Assembly (NCBI RefSeq): GCF_963678635.1
Contig: NC_087065.1
Location: 11,677,579-11,741,578, forward strand
Length of the DNA: 64,000 bases
Direction: 5' to 3'
From: Symsagittifera roscoffensis
Taxonomy: Eukaryota > Xenacoelomorpha > Acoela > Convolutidae
The notes under the pieces were generated by a model, which worked only from the letters and a program-made list of their open reading frames with translations, was not told the DNA's origin and ran no database searches. The first letter of the stretch is position 1. Each line of letters opens with the position of its first letter. Shown piece by piece: positions 1 through 12,897 of the stretch. The translations under genes were made by a program, and so were the position numbers.

Positions 1-3000
1 GGTGAGGCCTTCTCCTTTGCCTTCTCTGTGGCGTTATCTAGCCTTGGTGTTAGGAACGGCCACCTGCCTCTTTCTTGCGTCAGTCGGTACACCATCGACT
101 CCAGTTGCTTCTCTGTTGCAGCCACACTTTTTCTCTCATTACTTGGTCCCCTTGACTTACTGGTGGAGCTCGTAATGGTCAAATCCATACTTCGAAACCA
201 CAAGCTGGCCGTCAAGTGACTTTTTATTGGGTGGTCATCCTCTATAGCCGGACTGAACTTGAGTTGTCAGGCGAAATTCGATATCTCTAGCAAGAGGACT
301 TCATCCAATACAATGCGGATCTCTGCTAACTCATAGAAGCCCCTCAACGCGTGGGACACATCCGCCCACGCCGCCGCCAGTTCTGACTTGCGAAGCCTCA
401 AATTCGTCGGTTCCAACTCTCGATTGGGAGCTGCCATCAGGATCCGCCATGCATTCCCCTCGGCTATTAAGATCAGAACCGCATACACAAACTGCAGAGC
501 GGGAGGCATGCTCGCGTACCTGGGGGACGTCGTGAATACCACTCTTGTCTTGGATCCAAATCGTGAAGCGACGTTCTCCTGCACCTCATTCATCGCTGCA
601 AACAACGTCTGGATAGCTTCCCAGATTTTCTTTGGCGCAGGCTCATCGCCCTTGATTTGCTCAAGAAACCCAGTCGCATGCAGGTGGTCATTCATTCCTG
701 CAAACAGTAGTAGCTCGGGCTCGCAAGGCATCTCCGATTTTATCGCGACCACCAGGGTTAACATTTGGTTCAACTCAGCCCCTGGCAGCGAGTATATCAA
801 AGTCTCCGGCCAGAACAACTTGGGAGACGTTCCCTCGAAGTCCGATCCCGCCACGATGATCACCCTCGCGGCAGCTGGATCTGCTCTGTCGTAAACTGCT
901 AAAGTCTTGGCCAATTGGGCGTTCCCGTAGGGTTTCCCATATCTGGGGTCGTCCGCCAACCTCGTACCCTCATAAGCGGCATCTGGCAGTTCCATTTCTC
1001 TTGGGTCTAGTAGTTTGTCCACCACCCTCAACTGCGCTGGAGTTGCCAACCTGATTCTGGCAATGCTCGTTCGGTGCTTAGGGGGCTCCACTATGAGTCC
1101 CGGACTCCCCAGCAACTTGAGAGGTCTGTAGTTGATAGGTCCCATGACTGATCGTGTGGGAATCCCAGTCAGATCCGCCGTCTCCATCATTCTCGCTCTT
1201 GAGAAATGCGTTTCGTGAGCCTTCAACCAGTCCACGCACTGGTGTCTACTTAAGTCCTCGTGTGACACGCGCTCGAGGCCCAGAGCTTCCACCAACTCTT
1301 GTCTGCACTCCAGATCCTCCAAGTCCAGCTCCTTTACCTTCTCCAGATATCTCGACCGGCTTGTCTCCGCCGGTCTCTCCACCCTCTTGCTCTCTACCAC
1401 TACCACCGAGGACACTACCGAACTCTGGGGTGTTGGTGACGTTGCTTCCTCGGCCTCCATCTGGGCGGAACCCGGTAATCTAGTCCGGCTACTTCTCGAG
1501 CTGTTCTAGAATCGACCCTCGCCCCCAGGCGACTGGATAGGGTTCTTGAGGCGAGGAAAGGGGGATTTGGAGGTGGTCCGAATGTGAATTGTGCCGTCTC
1601 CAGCAAGTCTGCCTCCAACGCACTTATGTGCCTTTGGAAAACGTCATTCAACCGTTCCACCCCCTAGGCCTGTCAAAATGGATTTCATCCGAGGATGCAT
1701 CGTCGGGGAAGGCGGCTCGCTCCATTTGCTCGGCTACATCCAGCAATCCAATGGGAAGGACACTCCTCTGATGTATTTGCCTGACTACTTCGTTCAGGTT
1801 CCGTACTTTCGTATTCATCTCCATCGCGTGTTGGTCAGCTTTCAAATTGTAAGGGATGGTACACACCGTGAGTATGGCAGGATCCATTTGAATCCGTAAC
1901 TCCTCAAGGATGCAGCTCATCTTGTCATGTAGCCTCATGACGTTCCTTGACTCCCCACTTGACACGTCATTAGTCCCAATCATTAGAGTTACCGTGTATA
2001 CTCTTGCCATCCCTAGCATCTCAAGTGATGCTAATATCTGTGGCGTTGCAGCTCCAGCGAAACTCAAGATCCCAGTCTGCCAATGCGACTGAATCCGGGT
2101 CAGCACCCGCAGCAGGCTGTCCCCTATGATTAGGTGGACCATACCCTCCGGCACACGTGGCTGCGTATAGTATTCCACCCAAGCCGCGTCATGGAAGCAA
2201 TCCCTCCTGACTCTTTGTGCTGTGCTCCAATCCATGCGATTGCGCCTGTGGTATCTGCCCTCCGTGTTCTTCTTGTAACTTGAGATTACCACACTCCTGA
2301 TCGGTTGCTCCCTCCAAGTCGGGGATAACTCCACTCTGGCTGGACTCTCACGATTTCTTAGTTGTAGTCTCTCATTCAATTCTTTCAGACGTGACGAGCT
2401 CCCGCTCACCTGACTGCCGCTCGGGGTTGAACTCGGAGTATACCCCGGTAGTGTGACGTCCATCAGTGTCTCTAAACCATGCAGGGAGGACGTTGACTCA
2501 GTCGGTATCCATACCTCCAACCCCTCGTTCATGTGTTCCTGAGCCGCGCGGTCTAGGTTAAACCGTCCCCTCAATCTGGGAGCCTCATCCACTTCCATAT
2601 GTGACTCTGGTCTTGAACCGGCGGCCGTTCGCTCCTTGGGCCTGGTTCTCTTTTGCATGTCGAGCTCGCGCTGTCGCCTCTGGATTCTCTCAAGTTCCGA
2701 CTTCAGCTGTTCACAGTTCGCCGCATTCTCTCGCACCCTTTGTTCTTGCTGGTGCTCGGCCTTCAGCATATCGAGTTCCCGCCGCGCTTGGTCCTTTTCA
2801 ATGATCGCCTGATCTCTCTCCAGATTCGCTTGATTCCTCTCAAGCTTCGCTTGATCCCGGTCGAGATTCGCCTTGTTCCTCTCCCTCTGTGTCCTCTCAA
2901 GTTCTCTTTTCAGACTACTGAGGTCAGGATACGCCTCTTCCGTTTGCTGCGCTCGCGTCATAGAGGGTGTCTTACTCGTGTGTTGGCCCGCTGACCTTGC

Positions 3001-3351
3001 TGATGGTCTGGTTGGTAGTGGGAACTCCCTTGCGCCATACTCGGTGTTATTGCTCAAGCCAGGATTCCTCGCCAATTCGAATCCCCTCACCACTCCATCC
3101 ACATTCCAGGACAGCCATCTGGTTTGCTCTTGGTTGGATATGCCGTCAGTGGTGTAGCCGACCATTAAAACCGCTTCTGTTGCAGACTCCCTGCATTCAC
3201 CCTGCTGTTCCAATCGGAGGATGGCGTTCAGCATCACTGCCATTCTCTCATCCACTTGGCTGTAATCCAGGTCCCTCAAGCGTCTGTATATTTCATCAAG
3301 CGTGGGTCTCTTCAGAGCCGCGGGCATGGATTTCCAAAAACGATCTGCCAT
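1..3351 (-). pseudogene. ORF2 of copy 1, N-terminal third (SGNH-hydrolase giant ORF), broken and cut by the window edge
   Basis: The ATG at 3351 opens a protein matching the giant ORF2 of copy 3 (38424-47293). Visible parts in order are a short helical N-terminus, a charged coiled coil rich in repeated RDQAKLE-type units (about residues 145-235), and an SGNH hydrolase domain with block I IIGDSLL, block III GTNDVS and block V DEIH. After a proline-rich linker comes a second SGNH-like unit containing AGSDFEG and AGMNDH. The frame breaks near 1650, where 3351-1648 hands over to 1660-1415 and then 1460-267. A CGA-to-TGA type stop lies at 267, after the residues EISNFA; homology continues in broken frames to base 1. 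I infer a dead copy. The substrate of the hydrolase is unknown. Confidence 0.85.
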
Positions 3352-3851
3352 TTTTATAACCTCTGGATGATCTTGCGCACGTACCAACTTGAGTATTACC
3401 GTACCAACTTGAGAATTACCGTACCAACTTGAGAATTACCGTACCAACTGGAGTACTTGAGAAATAACTTTTTCAAATGTTGCTTGACTGTGATTCGTTC
3501 AAGACCTTCATTTCTCTTTCAGTTGAGTATAGTTGGGTAACCAACTTGACTTTACCAAATCAATCTGAAAAAAAAACTTGATCTTTAGACTAAAATGCTA
3601 TGTTCCTAACCTAAAACCCCCCTGCCATTTTAGTTAAAACCTTATCCTTTTCGTTCTACTAAAATAATTCGATTGGAGGTTTTCTAAGAGCATGCAGATT
3701 CATTTTATGTTTTAGCACCATCAATAATTTAAAGTTTAATTGTCATGCCAATCGCTTTTAAGATCCTTTTATCTGTTCCGTGCCCCAATACCTAACTTGA
3801 GATCCCTTCACGCCCAACTCAAGACCCCCATGTACCCGACTTAGGCGATAC
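3352..3851 (-). other. Spacer between gag-pol and ORF2, copy 1
   Basis: About 500 bp with no coding capacity. It aligns along its length with the spacer of copy 3 (47294-47799), so the spacer is an inherited part of the element. It holds a 20-bp tandem repeat next to the ORF2 start and AT-rich stretches. It probably contains the signal by which ORF2 is expressed (splice acceptor, internal promoter or reinitiation), but I cannot tell which. Confidence 0.7.
3381..3454. repeat. 20-bp tandem repeat upstream of ORF2, copy 1
   Basis: The unit GTACCAACTTGAGAATTACC occurs three times in full, with one substitution, plus a partial fourth copy. In copy 3 the same place carries only diverged single versions, so the expansion is specific to copy 1. 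Confidence 0.9.
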
Positions 3852-6704
3852 TCAGGTAGTATTTCTTGTGCAGAAGACCACGTGTAGGATAGCATATAGT
3901 TCCCTTGGGCTCAGCTTGCCCCTGTTCGGGTCATAGACCGGCATTGAGACCTCCGTTATTCTTATTTCGATCATGAAGTCTCGCAGTCTCGTTAGTGCCA
4001 ACATCACGTGTTCAGGATCAATCGTGTTCCTCTCACTGACCCTCGTCACTAAGCAGCACAGGTATTTGCCTGGGACTTGTGCTACTGATGGTGGAAGCGC
4101 AGCCATTCCTCCCAGCCCATGTCTCTGTCTGAATAGAAACTCCACGTTCTGGTATTCCCTCTTGAAGTCGGCCTCCAGTCTTGATTTGAAACTCATGTCC
4201 GCCGTGATACAGATTGCGCTAGTCCTGTCCGACAGAATCAAGTCGCTATCCGTTATCAGGGTGTTCTCCGAGTATTCGTTGGCTATTTCAAACTTCGTTT
4301 TGAAATTCCGTCCTATGGTAGGCTCAGCCTCCTTCCCATCCAGTTCCAGTTCGCTCGTTTCTCTCACTTCCCTGAGTTTCTTCATCATCAAATTTTCGGT
4401 GTGGGTAAGTCCTACCCCCACTCCCCGGACAAAAATATCTATCGACGTCCCCGTCAATGGTGCTGGGTCTAAATTATCTGGTGGAATCTCGAGCGGCCTG
4501 TCTGTTGCTGTCCAGCCGAAAAGGGGATCCTCCGTTTTCATGTGCTTTACCGCTGATACGTCGACTTGTTGGATGCTTTGTCCTTCGCCGCTTCCGTTTT
4601 TGACATCGCGCATCCATTCTAATATCCTCAAGTTCGTATCCCCCCTCCTCTCTATCTCGCTCTGTTTCAAATCTGTCTCTCGTTCTGGTGTCGAGTAGTC
4701 TTCCTGAGGGTAGTGTTCATTATCATTGATATTTTGCCATTCATCGTCGGCTGCCAGTTCGCCCACACTTAGTAGTTCTTCGCTTAGTTCATCGGGCTGT
4801 ATCTTATCAATCAGGAAATCATTTCCGTACCTGTTGTACCTCATGCCTGTCCGTTTGCGATTGCCACTCCTAGTCCCCGCTGGTATTGGTAAGTCTGGTT
4901 CTGTCCACTTCGGCACCTCTCCCTGCTCCGGATTGTTCCAGTCTTCTTCCACAAAGGATTCCGCCTCAGAGGCCGCTTCTATCTTTTCATTGTCATCCAA
5001 ACTCAAGTTCTCGTTGCCATCAATTTTCTCTCTGGTGCCTTTTTCGTTCACTTCACACGCTGGCTCCACCAGTAGGTACTCAAGCCCCTCCATGTCCTGT
5101 GATATACACCAGTCCTCTGGGGATGGGACGTGAGGCTTCAGATTCTCATAATGTGCTGCTCGCCCCGTACTCAAGCGGTAGAACCGTCCTTGTTGGTGTA
5201 CTTCCGTTATCATGAAGGGTCCTCTCCATTTCTTAAGTAGTTTCTTTGTCCCTTTGGGCGGCATGACATTCTGGAAGACCCACAGGTACTGGCCCACTTC
5301 ATATGGCTTCGCCTGTAATATCTTTTCATCATATTTCTGGCGCTGTCTCATTTGTGCTTGCGCAGTGTTCCTCCTGCAGAGCTCGTTTAGTTCCTGCTGT
5401 CTCCTGATCGCTTCTTTCACGTAAGCTTGAGGCGACGTCCTCTTCCCTTCGTATTCCGGGTAAAAGAATGTCAGGGGCATTGCTCTCTCCCTGCCCGTCA
5501 ACATCATGAAAGGACTGATGCCCGTTGTTGAGTGTTGCGTACTGTTGTACGCCCCTACGACTTGCGACAGATATTTATCCCAGTCCGTCATGTATCTTGA
5601 GCAGTATACCCTCAGCATGTTCACCATCGTCCTATTCTGTCTCTCTACCAGCCCATTGGACTGAGGATGGTAGGTTGTCGAGTGTGCTTGAGCAATGTGT
5701 GACCTTTTCATCAATTCTTTTGTCAAGTCCCCCACGAAGGCTTTGCCGTTGTCTGACTGAAAAGTCATTGGACAACCATATCGTGATATCCAATGCGTTA
5801 TCAGGTGATTACACGTCTCCTCTGCCGAGGCTGTTTGACACGGGGCCGCTTCTGCCAGTTTCGTGAAGTGGTCTATAATTACCAGTATCTGATTGTATCC
5901 CGAGTCCGTCATGCAGATCTTCTGATGGTCTATCTGCACCACCTCGTTAAATTCCGAGCTTTCAACGGACTCGAGTGGGAACTTCATTTTCCTTGGGTCT
6001 ATTACTTGCAGGCATGCCAGGCATGCATTCACCCATGTCTCGCAAGATTTCCTTAATCCTGGCCAATCAAACCTGTGAAGTATTCTCTGTTGCTTTTTGT
6101 CTAACCCCTGGTGCCCCATCTGATCGTCCGATCTGAATAACACCTCCGTCTGATACAATTGTGGTAATATGATGAGGTTGTGCTTGTGTAGTATCTTCTC
6201 CTCATCTTTTCTCTTGCATGCTACCACCCCATCAGCTGTGTGATAGAGTAAATCTTTTCTTTCTTTGTAGAACTGGCTCAAGATCTTGTAGCTGTCTTCC
6301 TCGAGTTCCCCTTTCTCCTTGGACCCCGTCCGGATCCATTTGGAGAGGTCACTTGTCATCTTGTCATTCTTTTAGGTCCTTATCAGGTCCGACAGCCTAT
6401 ATCTCGCTTTGACATGTTCCTTTAGTGCCACGATATGTCCATTTATTTCCCCAGGGTTGTGGATGTCATCCTTCAGCTTTACGCATATTATCCTCTTCAC
6501 GATCTTCCTATCATCTTATGGCACCAGATTTGTTCGGACATTTGAGTTGCATGATAGTTTCCTGAATGGTTTCCTCGATACCGCAATTTTCTCTAGTTCT
6601 TCACCTCCTTGTACTTCTTGTTCATCCGAGTTGTACGTTCCTGATGAGGGATCTGTTTGTAGCTCCCTGTCCTGGTGTCTCATATTCTCCTCTGCCAGTA
6701 TCAT
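3852..6704 (-). pseudogene. Integrase and C-terminal extension of copy 1 pol
   Basis: This segment encodes the 3' part of pol. The integrase shows an H-H-C-C zinc site (HQG region and CLAC), then catalytic Asp in VQIDHQ, Asp in QSDNGK and Glu in GLVERQ, with the usual 35-residue gap between the last two. A GPY/F-type module (WRGPFMI) follows, then an acidic extension of about 430 residues also present in copy 3. The 835-codon open stretch ends upstream at a TAA near 6373, where copy 3 has CAG, and another TGA at 6705 replaces a TGC of copy 3. The C-terminus differs from copy 3 because of a short deletion near 3870. The catalytic residues are intact, but the reading frame is not. Confidence 0.9.
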
Positions 6705-7874
6705 TCATAGACTATCCTGATCATCGCTGCTCTTTTCCGAATTATCATCCCATGCTTCACGCTCCCCGGACAATTTCTCTCCTCCGGTTTCTTCTTCCTC
6801 CGTGGACGTGGACCACTCCCCGGACTCTTGACCTAAGCCCAAGTGTTCAGCTTCTTCCTTAAACGCCACTTTGTTCTTCCTAACCTGAGTCAGCTCAAGT
6901 ATGTTATCAGGGATTTTGTCAACCAGTGACCGCACGACTTCTTTGCCATCAGTAACGCTTCCACTTAGAGAGTCTGCGTTGCCAACTGTTTCACTCCTTC
7001 GCAGTATCGTGACTTCCGGTTCCTCCCTACCCTTTCCTTGGTTCACGGGTTTATCATCTGCCAGTTTCTCAAGTAATCTCCACAAGTCTTCATCTACCTG
7101 AGTATCTCCCGTTTCCACTTGGTTGAGATCATAGCATTTTGCTTTGAGCGTCTCTCTCACAATTTTTGACTTGAGCATAATCTCTATCGGCATCCCTCGG
7201 TTCTTCCTCAAGATTGTTTTCTTTGGAGGCTCTTCTGGTAATTCGGGTTGATCTTCTATCGGTTTGCCTGACTTGTCTAGCCATCTCGTGAGTGGAAGAC
7301 TGTCATAGGTTTCTTTGTCCATGAAGGAGAAGCCATCTTTAATTTCGGGCCTGTCCGCCTCCCTCTGTTCCTGTCTTTCGTAGAACTCCGTCTTCTTACT
7401 CAAACCATCGGCATTCTGATGTTTGTCACTTGTTCTATGCTCCATTATCATGTTGTACCCATCCAAGCGAACTATCCATCTCCCAATGTAGCTCTGGTCC
7501 ATCGAGTACGTCTTCAGCCAGCTGAGTGCCCTGTTGTCGACCCGCAGCTTAAATGGCTCACTGCCTAAGTATGCTCTGTATTTCTCGACAAAAGTAACCA
7601 CCGCGAACATCTCTGCTTTTGGCGCCCCGTACTTCTATTCTGTATCACACAAGACTTTGCTCCCGTATGCTATTGGTCTTAAGACTGTCTTCCCGTTCCA
7701 TTCTTGTTCTTGATGGAGCATTCCAGAAATCGTGACTACCGACGTGTCCGTATCCAACACGTACATCCCTTTTTCCGTTGGCATCCTTAACACCGGTGCC
7801 TCGCACAACCCTTTTTTATTCTTTGGAATGATTCTTCTGCTGCGTTGTTCCATGTGAACTTTTTGCCTTTGTGT
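6705..7874 (-). pseudogene. RNase H and RNase H-integrase linker of copy 1 pol
   Basis: The RNase H core is recognisable from the TD-S strand (VLDTDTSVV), the AEMFAVV helix and VDNRALSWLK. These align with TDAS, AEIFAVV and VDNRALSW of copy 3. A Glu-rich linker of about 340 residues of unknown role separates RNase H from integrase. Breaks are a TAG just before the KYGAPKAE segment near 7635, where copy 3 has ATG, a frameshift around 7850, and the TGA at 6705. Copy 1 also has Thr in place of Ala in the TDA motif. Confidence 0.85.
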
Positions 7875-8745
7875 CTAATTAATTGTTGCATCGGGTATAC
7901 CTTGTCTGCATAGCCCTTGATGAATTCCCTGTAGTAGTTCGCAAAACCCAGGAAGCTCATCAACTGGTGTTCCGTTTTTGGCCATTTTCAATTTAGAACT
8001 GCTTCTACTGCATCGGGATCCGGTCTGATGCCGTGCCTGTCCACCATCCTGCCCAAGTATTTTATCGAATCCTTGAGTATCTCGCACTTTGATGGTTTAC
8101 ACTTCAGCCCCGACCTCTTCATACATGCAAACACCTCGTCCAGTCGCTCGATATGGTCTTCTAGTGTTGGTGTCGCTATTACTACGTCATCCACATAGTA
8201 GCACATTACCAGATTGCCGTACTTCTTTGTCACACCTATCAGCGCATGTGCCATCAACCGTTGAAATGTGGCTGTGGCATTGCAAAGACCAAACGGTATC
8301 CGTTTCCCTTGAAACAGCCCCAACTCGCAAGCGAACCCTGTTTTGTCCCTATCTTGCTTCCTCAGCGGGACCTGCCAGAATGCCGAACCTAAATCAAGAG
8401 TTGTAAGAACTTTTGCGTCACCTAACTTCGAGAGGCTCTCGTCAATCCTAGGTATGGGATAGGCATCCTTCACCGTGACGGAGTTCAGATACCGAAATTC
8501 ACAGCAAAACCTCAATTGGTCGCCTTTCTTTTTGGCCATCACAACTTCACACGCCCACGGTGACTTGGATGGTTCTATAATGTTTACTCTAGTAATGTCT
8601 CTATTTCTTTCCTACATGCCTCTGATTTGTGGGGGGTCATGCGCCTCGCCCCCTCCCTCTGTGGTACTGCATTCGGTTCAAGTTCTATTTCATGCTCAAC
8701 AAAATTACAACACCCGATGTCTGCCTTATGTCTCGAAAAAACTTC
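7875..8745 (-). pseudogene. Reverse transcriptase of copy 1 pol
   Basis: Typical Ty3/gypsy reverse transcriptase blocks are visible: FCCEFRYLN, LDLGSAFWQVPL, PFGLCNATATFQ and the catalytic VDD box. Here the box reads CYYVDDVV because three extra bases duplicate the tyrosine codon; copy 3 has CYVDDVV. The open stretch 7988-8542 is flanked by frameshifts. The continuation (KYLGRMVD, thumb region) is split near 7990, and the upstream finger region near 8545-8745 is in another frame. The enzyme would convert element RNA into cDNA in the capsid. This copy cannot make a full protein. Confidence 0.9.
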
Positions 8746-11700
8746 CTAGTTCCGCTCTAGTACGTCCTTGATGGCTTCGAGCTGTTCGTCCGTCAACTTG
8801 CCCCTTAATTGTTTGATCTCCGGCAGGACCGGTTTATCACTCTGTATTTCATCTAGTGTGGGCCGTTCCGGAAAATTCGAACAGCTCGATAGCCCATCGT
8901 CTGTCTCTGACTTAAGTGATTTCACAAGTTCTGATGAACCTTTTATTTTCTTCAATCGTCTCAAGATACAAATTTTGTCCCTATGATTGGGACAATCAAC
9001 AACTTCATTTTGTTTTGAGTTTTCAGTCATTTCATATCGGGTTTTAACGGGTAAAGCATATCCCAGCTTCCTCCCCCTCTGTACCGTCATGGGTGTATCA
9101 AGAGTATTCAACAAGACACTGACGCAGAGACCGCTCTTGGTTATCGAGAAGGATCTTCGTAAAACAGCAGCACTTTGACTATTAGGATTCGGAACTATGC
9201 ATACTTGCTTGTTGTCACTTAGTTCATTGTACTTTTTCATTCGCAAGCTTACGATTGCCGCTTCGTTCGCCTTCAGCCTCACCCTCCTACTCAAGAATAC
9301 CGGTACTTTATTTTCATTCGCTATTATTAAGTTTACCGGTTTAATTGCGTACCTCCTATCCGGGTTCCTTATCCTGAACATCGCATTGTTTAAATCAATT
9401 GTTATGTCGAAGTTTCTGATGAAGTCCCTGCCTAAAAGAAACTGGTCAGACTCATCCATGTTTTCTACCACAAGAAAGCTCATCCACAGATTGCGTTCCC
9501 CCAGACTTAGGGCTTTTATTGGTGTTCTGCCTAGCACCCGCAGCGCCCCTTTGTTAGCAGCTGACAACCGTATTCTCGAGTCTATCATGTCATCTTTGTT
9601 GAAGCCCATTCGCTCCCAAGTTTTGATTGGTATTACGCTCAAGACCGCTCCAGTATCAAGTAACCCACGCAAGTGAGTCTTCTTGCGGCTTATGTCAAGC
9701 ACATGTGCTGATACGTCTGCCTCTGTCCCGATGTGCCTTGCATCTTCCTCCAGCATGGCACAGTGTCCAATCGATCTCACCTTTAGTTCTTCTTTGCCCA
9801 CGTAGATCTGCCCCACTAGATCTTCATCATATGTTATCATTGTTTTCGTGTAGATGTTTATCCGATCTATATTCAACATCACCCCATGCGGACCATAAGC
9901 TTCTGTATATCTGTTGTCCACACGGACCGACTTGCTGCCACCTCTCGTGAGTAGCGCCCTCAAGGCTCTAGAAGTCATATGTGTGCTTATCGCACTCAAG
10001 TAATCTGCGTATACGTCGATGTGCATTATTGTCTGGTCGCTGGGTTCGCTTAAGTTCCTTGTCACCTCATGGCCACCTACAGTGATTATGGACATTATCC
10101 TGGCTCCAATTTTTGTTTTGCCAAATGGCTTTCCCGTCACCATTTTCAGAGTATTGCAATTTCCACTCTTTGTCGACCCTGCTACAGCCTCTGGCACTGG
10201 CACCGAGCAACTTAACGTCTCATTCAATCTTTGTCTGTCGATCTCTTGCTTCAACAGTTGCTCTATTTCCTTCGTCGCTAGGTCTTGTTTCAACTTGTTG
10301 ATCGCTTCTGACGCCGCTTTCTCATAATTTATCTCTAGGCCGTTCCTGGCCGTGGCCTCCATTGCACTATTAACTTGCTTTACCGCCTTCACTGTCTTCG
10401 TTGGCAGTTCCGTACTCGGTGCTTCCAAGTTTTTTGTTTCAAACTCGGTTTGTCTATTTCTCTGATTCTGCACCGCCGCTAATGCCAATTTATGTTTGGG
10501 GTGACTCTGGTTCTTGACTGCCTCCCAAAACAAAGGACAGTCCATCCTGAAGTGCCCCTCCTGATTGCAGAAGAAGCATCTTGCACCTATTTTGATGATT
10601 AGGCCACTATAGTACTCGTGTTCTTCCATCTGGCTCATATCTTCCTCATCTGGTGCGTATCCTAGACTCTTCATGCCCTGCTTGTATGTTGTGCAATCCG
10701 CCACGTGATGATCAGCTGACCCGCAGTTCGCGCATGATCTACTTTTGTCCATGTCATCTCTAGGCTTGTACCATGACGACCTTTGTGGTTGGTTCACCCC
10801 TTGCATGCTCCTTTTATCCGAATATGTGTATTTCTTGGGCTTCATTAGCATGTACTCCCTTGACTTCTGTCTCATCTCCTCTGGAGTCGATGCTTTGTCT
10901 TTCGACAATGTATAGTACGTTGCTAACATTGTTCTCAAGTCATCACTTTTTACCCCATCAATGAACTTGAGGCGATGCTAAAGTTTCTTCTGTTTGTTGA
11001 CTCTTCAGGATCACTTCTTCGTCTCAAGCTCTCGAGATCATCTAGGAACCGATCAATCGATTCATCGTCCCTTTGCCTTCTCTTTTCAAATCGCATCATC
11101 GCTTGATGACCCTTCATGCCTGACCCGAATCGATTCAACAATATCTCGAAGATTTTATCCGCAGTGTCGCGTTCTTCTTCCTTCTTCGCAACCACGCATT
11201 TCAACGCCGTGCCTTCTAAGTTGCTGATTATCGCTGTGCATGCTTGCCTCTCATCGTTCAAGTTGTCTTGTTCCAAGTGTAATCTCATGACTTCTACCCA
11301 AGTATCAATGTATCCATCTGAATCATCCTTGAATTCTTTCGGTTTTTTGAAAATTTTCCTAGATTTGTTACCTCCTCTGTCACTCGAGTCGGTGTTCCTC
11401 GTGGCGAAGGCTTCTAGTGTCCTGTTCATCATTTCCCAGGTGCTTACCCACGTCATGACATCCGGTCCCACGTTATTGTGAGTCGTGGAATCCCCTGGAC
11501 CACTCGTCGTATTTGCTGTTCCACTTTTCATAATCGCTTTGCACTCCCCCCCCCCCCCCCCCCCCCGGTGCTGTCCTCGCGGCATCCCGGGGTAATGGTA
11601 ACGGTGTTAATTGTCGTTTGTTCCGTTGTGGTTCCACGAAGTCAACTCTGTTGCCTTGCGTTCGATCCGCTGCCGGCCTGTCCTGTGACGTAGAGCTTCT

Positions 11701-11963
11701 CAAGATGGCGTCTAGTTTTGCCTGTATTGCACATGAACTCTCAGCCTGGTCCCTACTCATTGTGTCCATTCTTGTTTCCAGACTCCCCAACTGGCTGTTC
11801 ACTGCGTCATACCGTTGCTTCATCTCTTGCATGTCTTTTTTGATGTTCTTGCCTCGCTCTCCATCAGTGGCATCTACCTTGTCTGACATCTGCTGAAGCT
11901 CTTCCTCTGTCGCTTTCGCCAGATTGAAATAGTTTTCCAGGTACTCATGTTTGTTGTATCTTA
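8746..11963 (-). pseudogene. Gag, zinc knuckles and protease of copy 1
   Basis: Two open stretches, 11585-10950 and 10938-8746, joined by a frameshift near 10945, plus 11889-11473, encode gag and the protease. Seen in order are a heptad-like N-terminal helix with alternating charges, a Ty3-type gag region (DTWVEVMRLHLEQD, GMKGHQAMMRFEKRRQ), and two CCHC knuckles. The first knuckle is CANCGSADHHVADC and the second CFFCNQEGHFRMDC. The aspartic protease follows, with LLDTGAV and a second LLGRDF motif. The second knuckle is complete here but has lost its last Cys in copy 3. A 21-bp C tract disrupts the region upstream of gag (11546-11566). Confidence 0.88.
11546..11566. repeat. 21-bp C homopolymer inside copy 1 gag
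   Basis: An uninterrupted run of 21 C (G on the coding strand) sits where copy 3 (about 55525) has ordinary coding sequence. It would read as polyglycine in frame and is a likely slippage site or sequencing weak point. Confidence 0.95.
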
Positions 11964-11972
11964 ATTCTTTCT

Positions 11973-12638
11973 TTATTCTCTATCCTCCTCGCTGTGCTTT
12001 AGTCTCTTGTCGATCTGATCTAGCTTCGCCATCAGATCGCCCAGATCGAGAGAAGTTGTTGTTTCATGGTCAGCTGTTGCCCTGTTGTTGGCTGCTGCTC
12101 CCGGTCTGACCTGGTCTTCGTCTTGGTTGGAGTCTGTCGTTTTCGTGGAAACTGTTCCGAATGTTTTGCCTTTCTCGGCTTTCGGTTCCTCCGTCACTAT
12201 GTCTCTTGATTTCATCCCGACCATCATTGCCAACCTTTCAGTAAATGACGTTCTTTTTGCTTGAGACTCGTCCTTTACCGTTTCTGGCGTGTTGCCCGTT
12301 GTGTCCTCCACGGTGTCTATCGGCGAAAACTCCATCGACTTTGGATTTGGTTCCTCTGCATTCGGCATCGGTGTCGACTCCGTCGTCTTCTTCTCCACCT
12401 CATCCACACTCTGGTCTGGTGTTTCTAGGTCAATCTCGTTGGCGGGTTCCGCTTGTTTCCCTTCCGCGCCCTCTTTTGTCTTGTTCTCTCTGTTACTCCT
12501 CGTGTTGACCATGCTAACAGAAAAGTTCTTCTTTGTTACTCTTGGGCCAACCGATGTCATTTTACGTAGCGACGAGTTATATTTTGTCTTTGATTCTGTC
12601 AATCTTTTTTCAGCTACCGGTACCCTGCTCCGTCTCAT
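11973..12638 (-). pseudogene. N-terminal region of the gag-pol frame, copy 1
   Basis: An ATG-initiated stretch of 221 codons starting MRRSRVPV, homologous to 55948-56598 in copy 3. It is hydrophilic, Glu/Lys/Thr rich, with ETPDQSVDE and SFTERLAMMVG blocks shared between copies, and ends in a predicted helix (LMAKLDQIDKRL). At the place where copy 3 has TAA, copy 1 reads GAG and continues in frame for three codons. A 4-bp deletion relative to copy 3 then shifts the frame into a stop. This suggests the ancestral element had one continuous frame into gag. No known domain is recognised. Confidence 0.8.
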
Positions 12639-12897
12639 GATTTTTAGAGTTACAGTTGATTCTATTTACAATATTGATATTTACAAAATCCTACTCTTAG
12701 AATAAAAAAAAATTTTGATGATAAAATATAAACTACTTTGCTATTCCTTATAAGATTTTATTAAAAATTTACTAATTCGTGATCCTAACAGTATCCGATC
12801 TATCGCGGTTTAACGTTCCGATTAGTCCTATTGCTTTTGATTCAGTTATTTCGACTTGCCTTCAGACCCTTTAGTACCGTCACACCACTTCTTCGTG

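Noticed and set aside
3973-4698. Plus-strand ORFs of 100-240 codons over gag-pol and ORF2 (here and at 42635, 47825, 55091 and elsewhere)
   Set aside because: They are antisense shadows of long minus-strand coding regions, rich in Ser and Leu, with no domain motifs.
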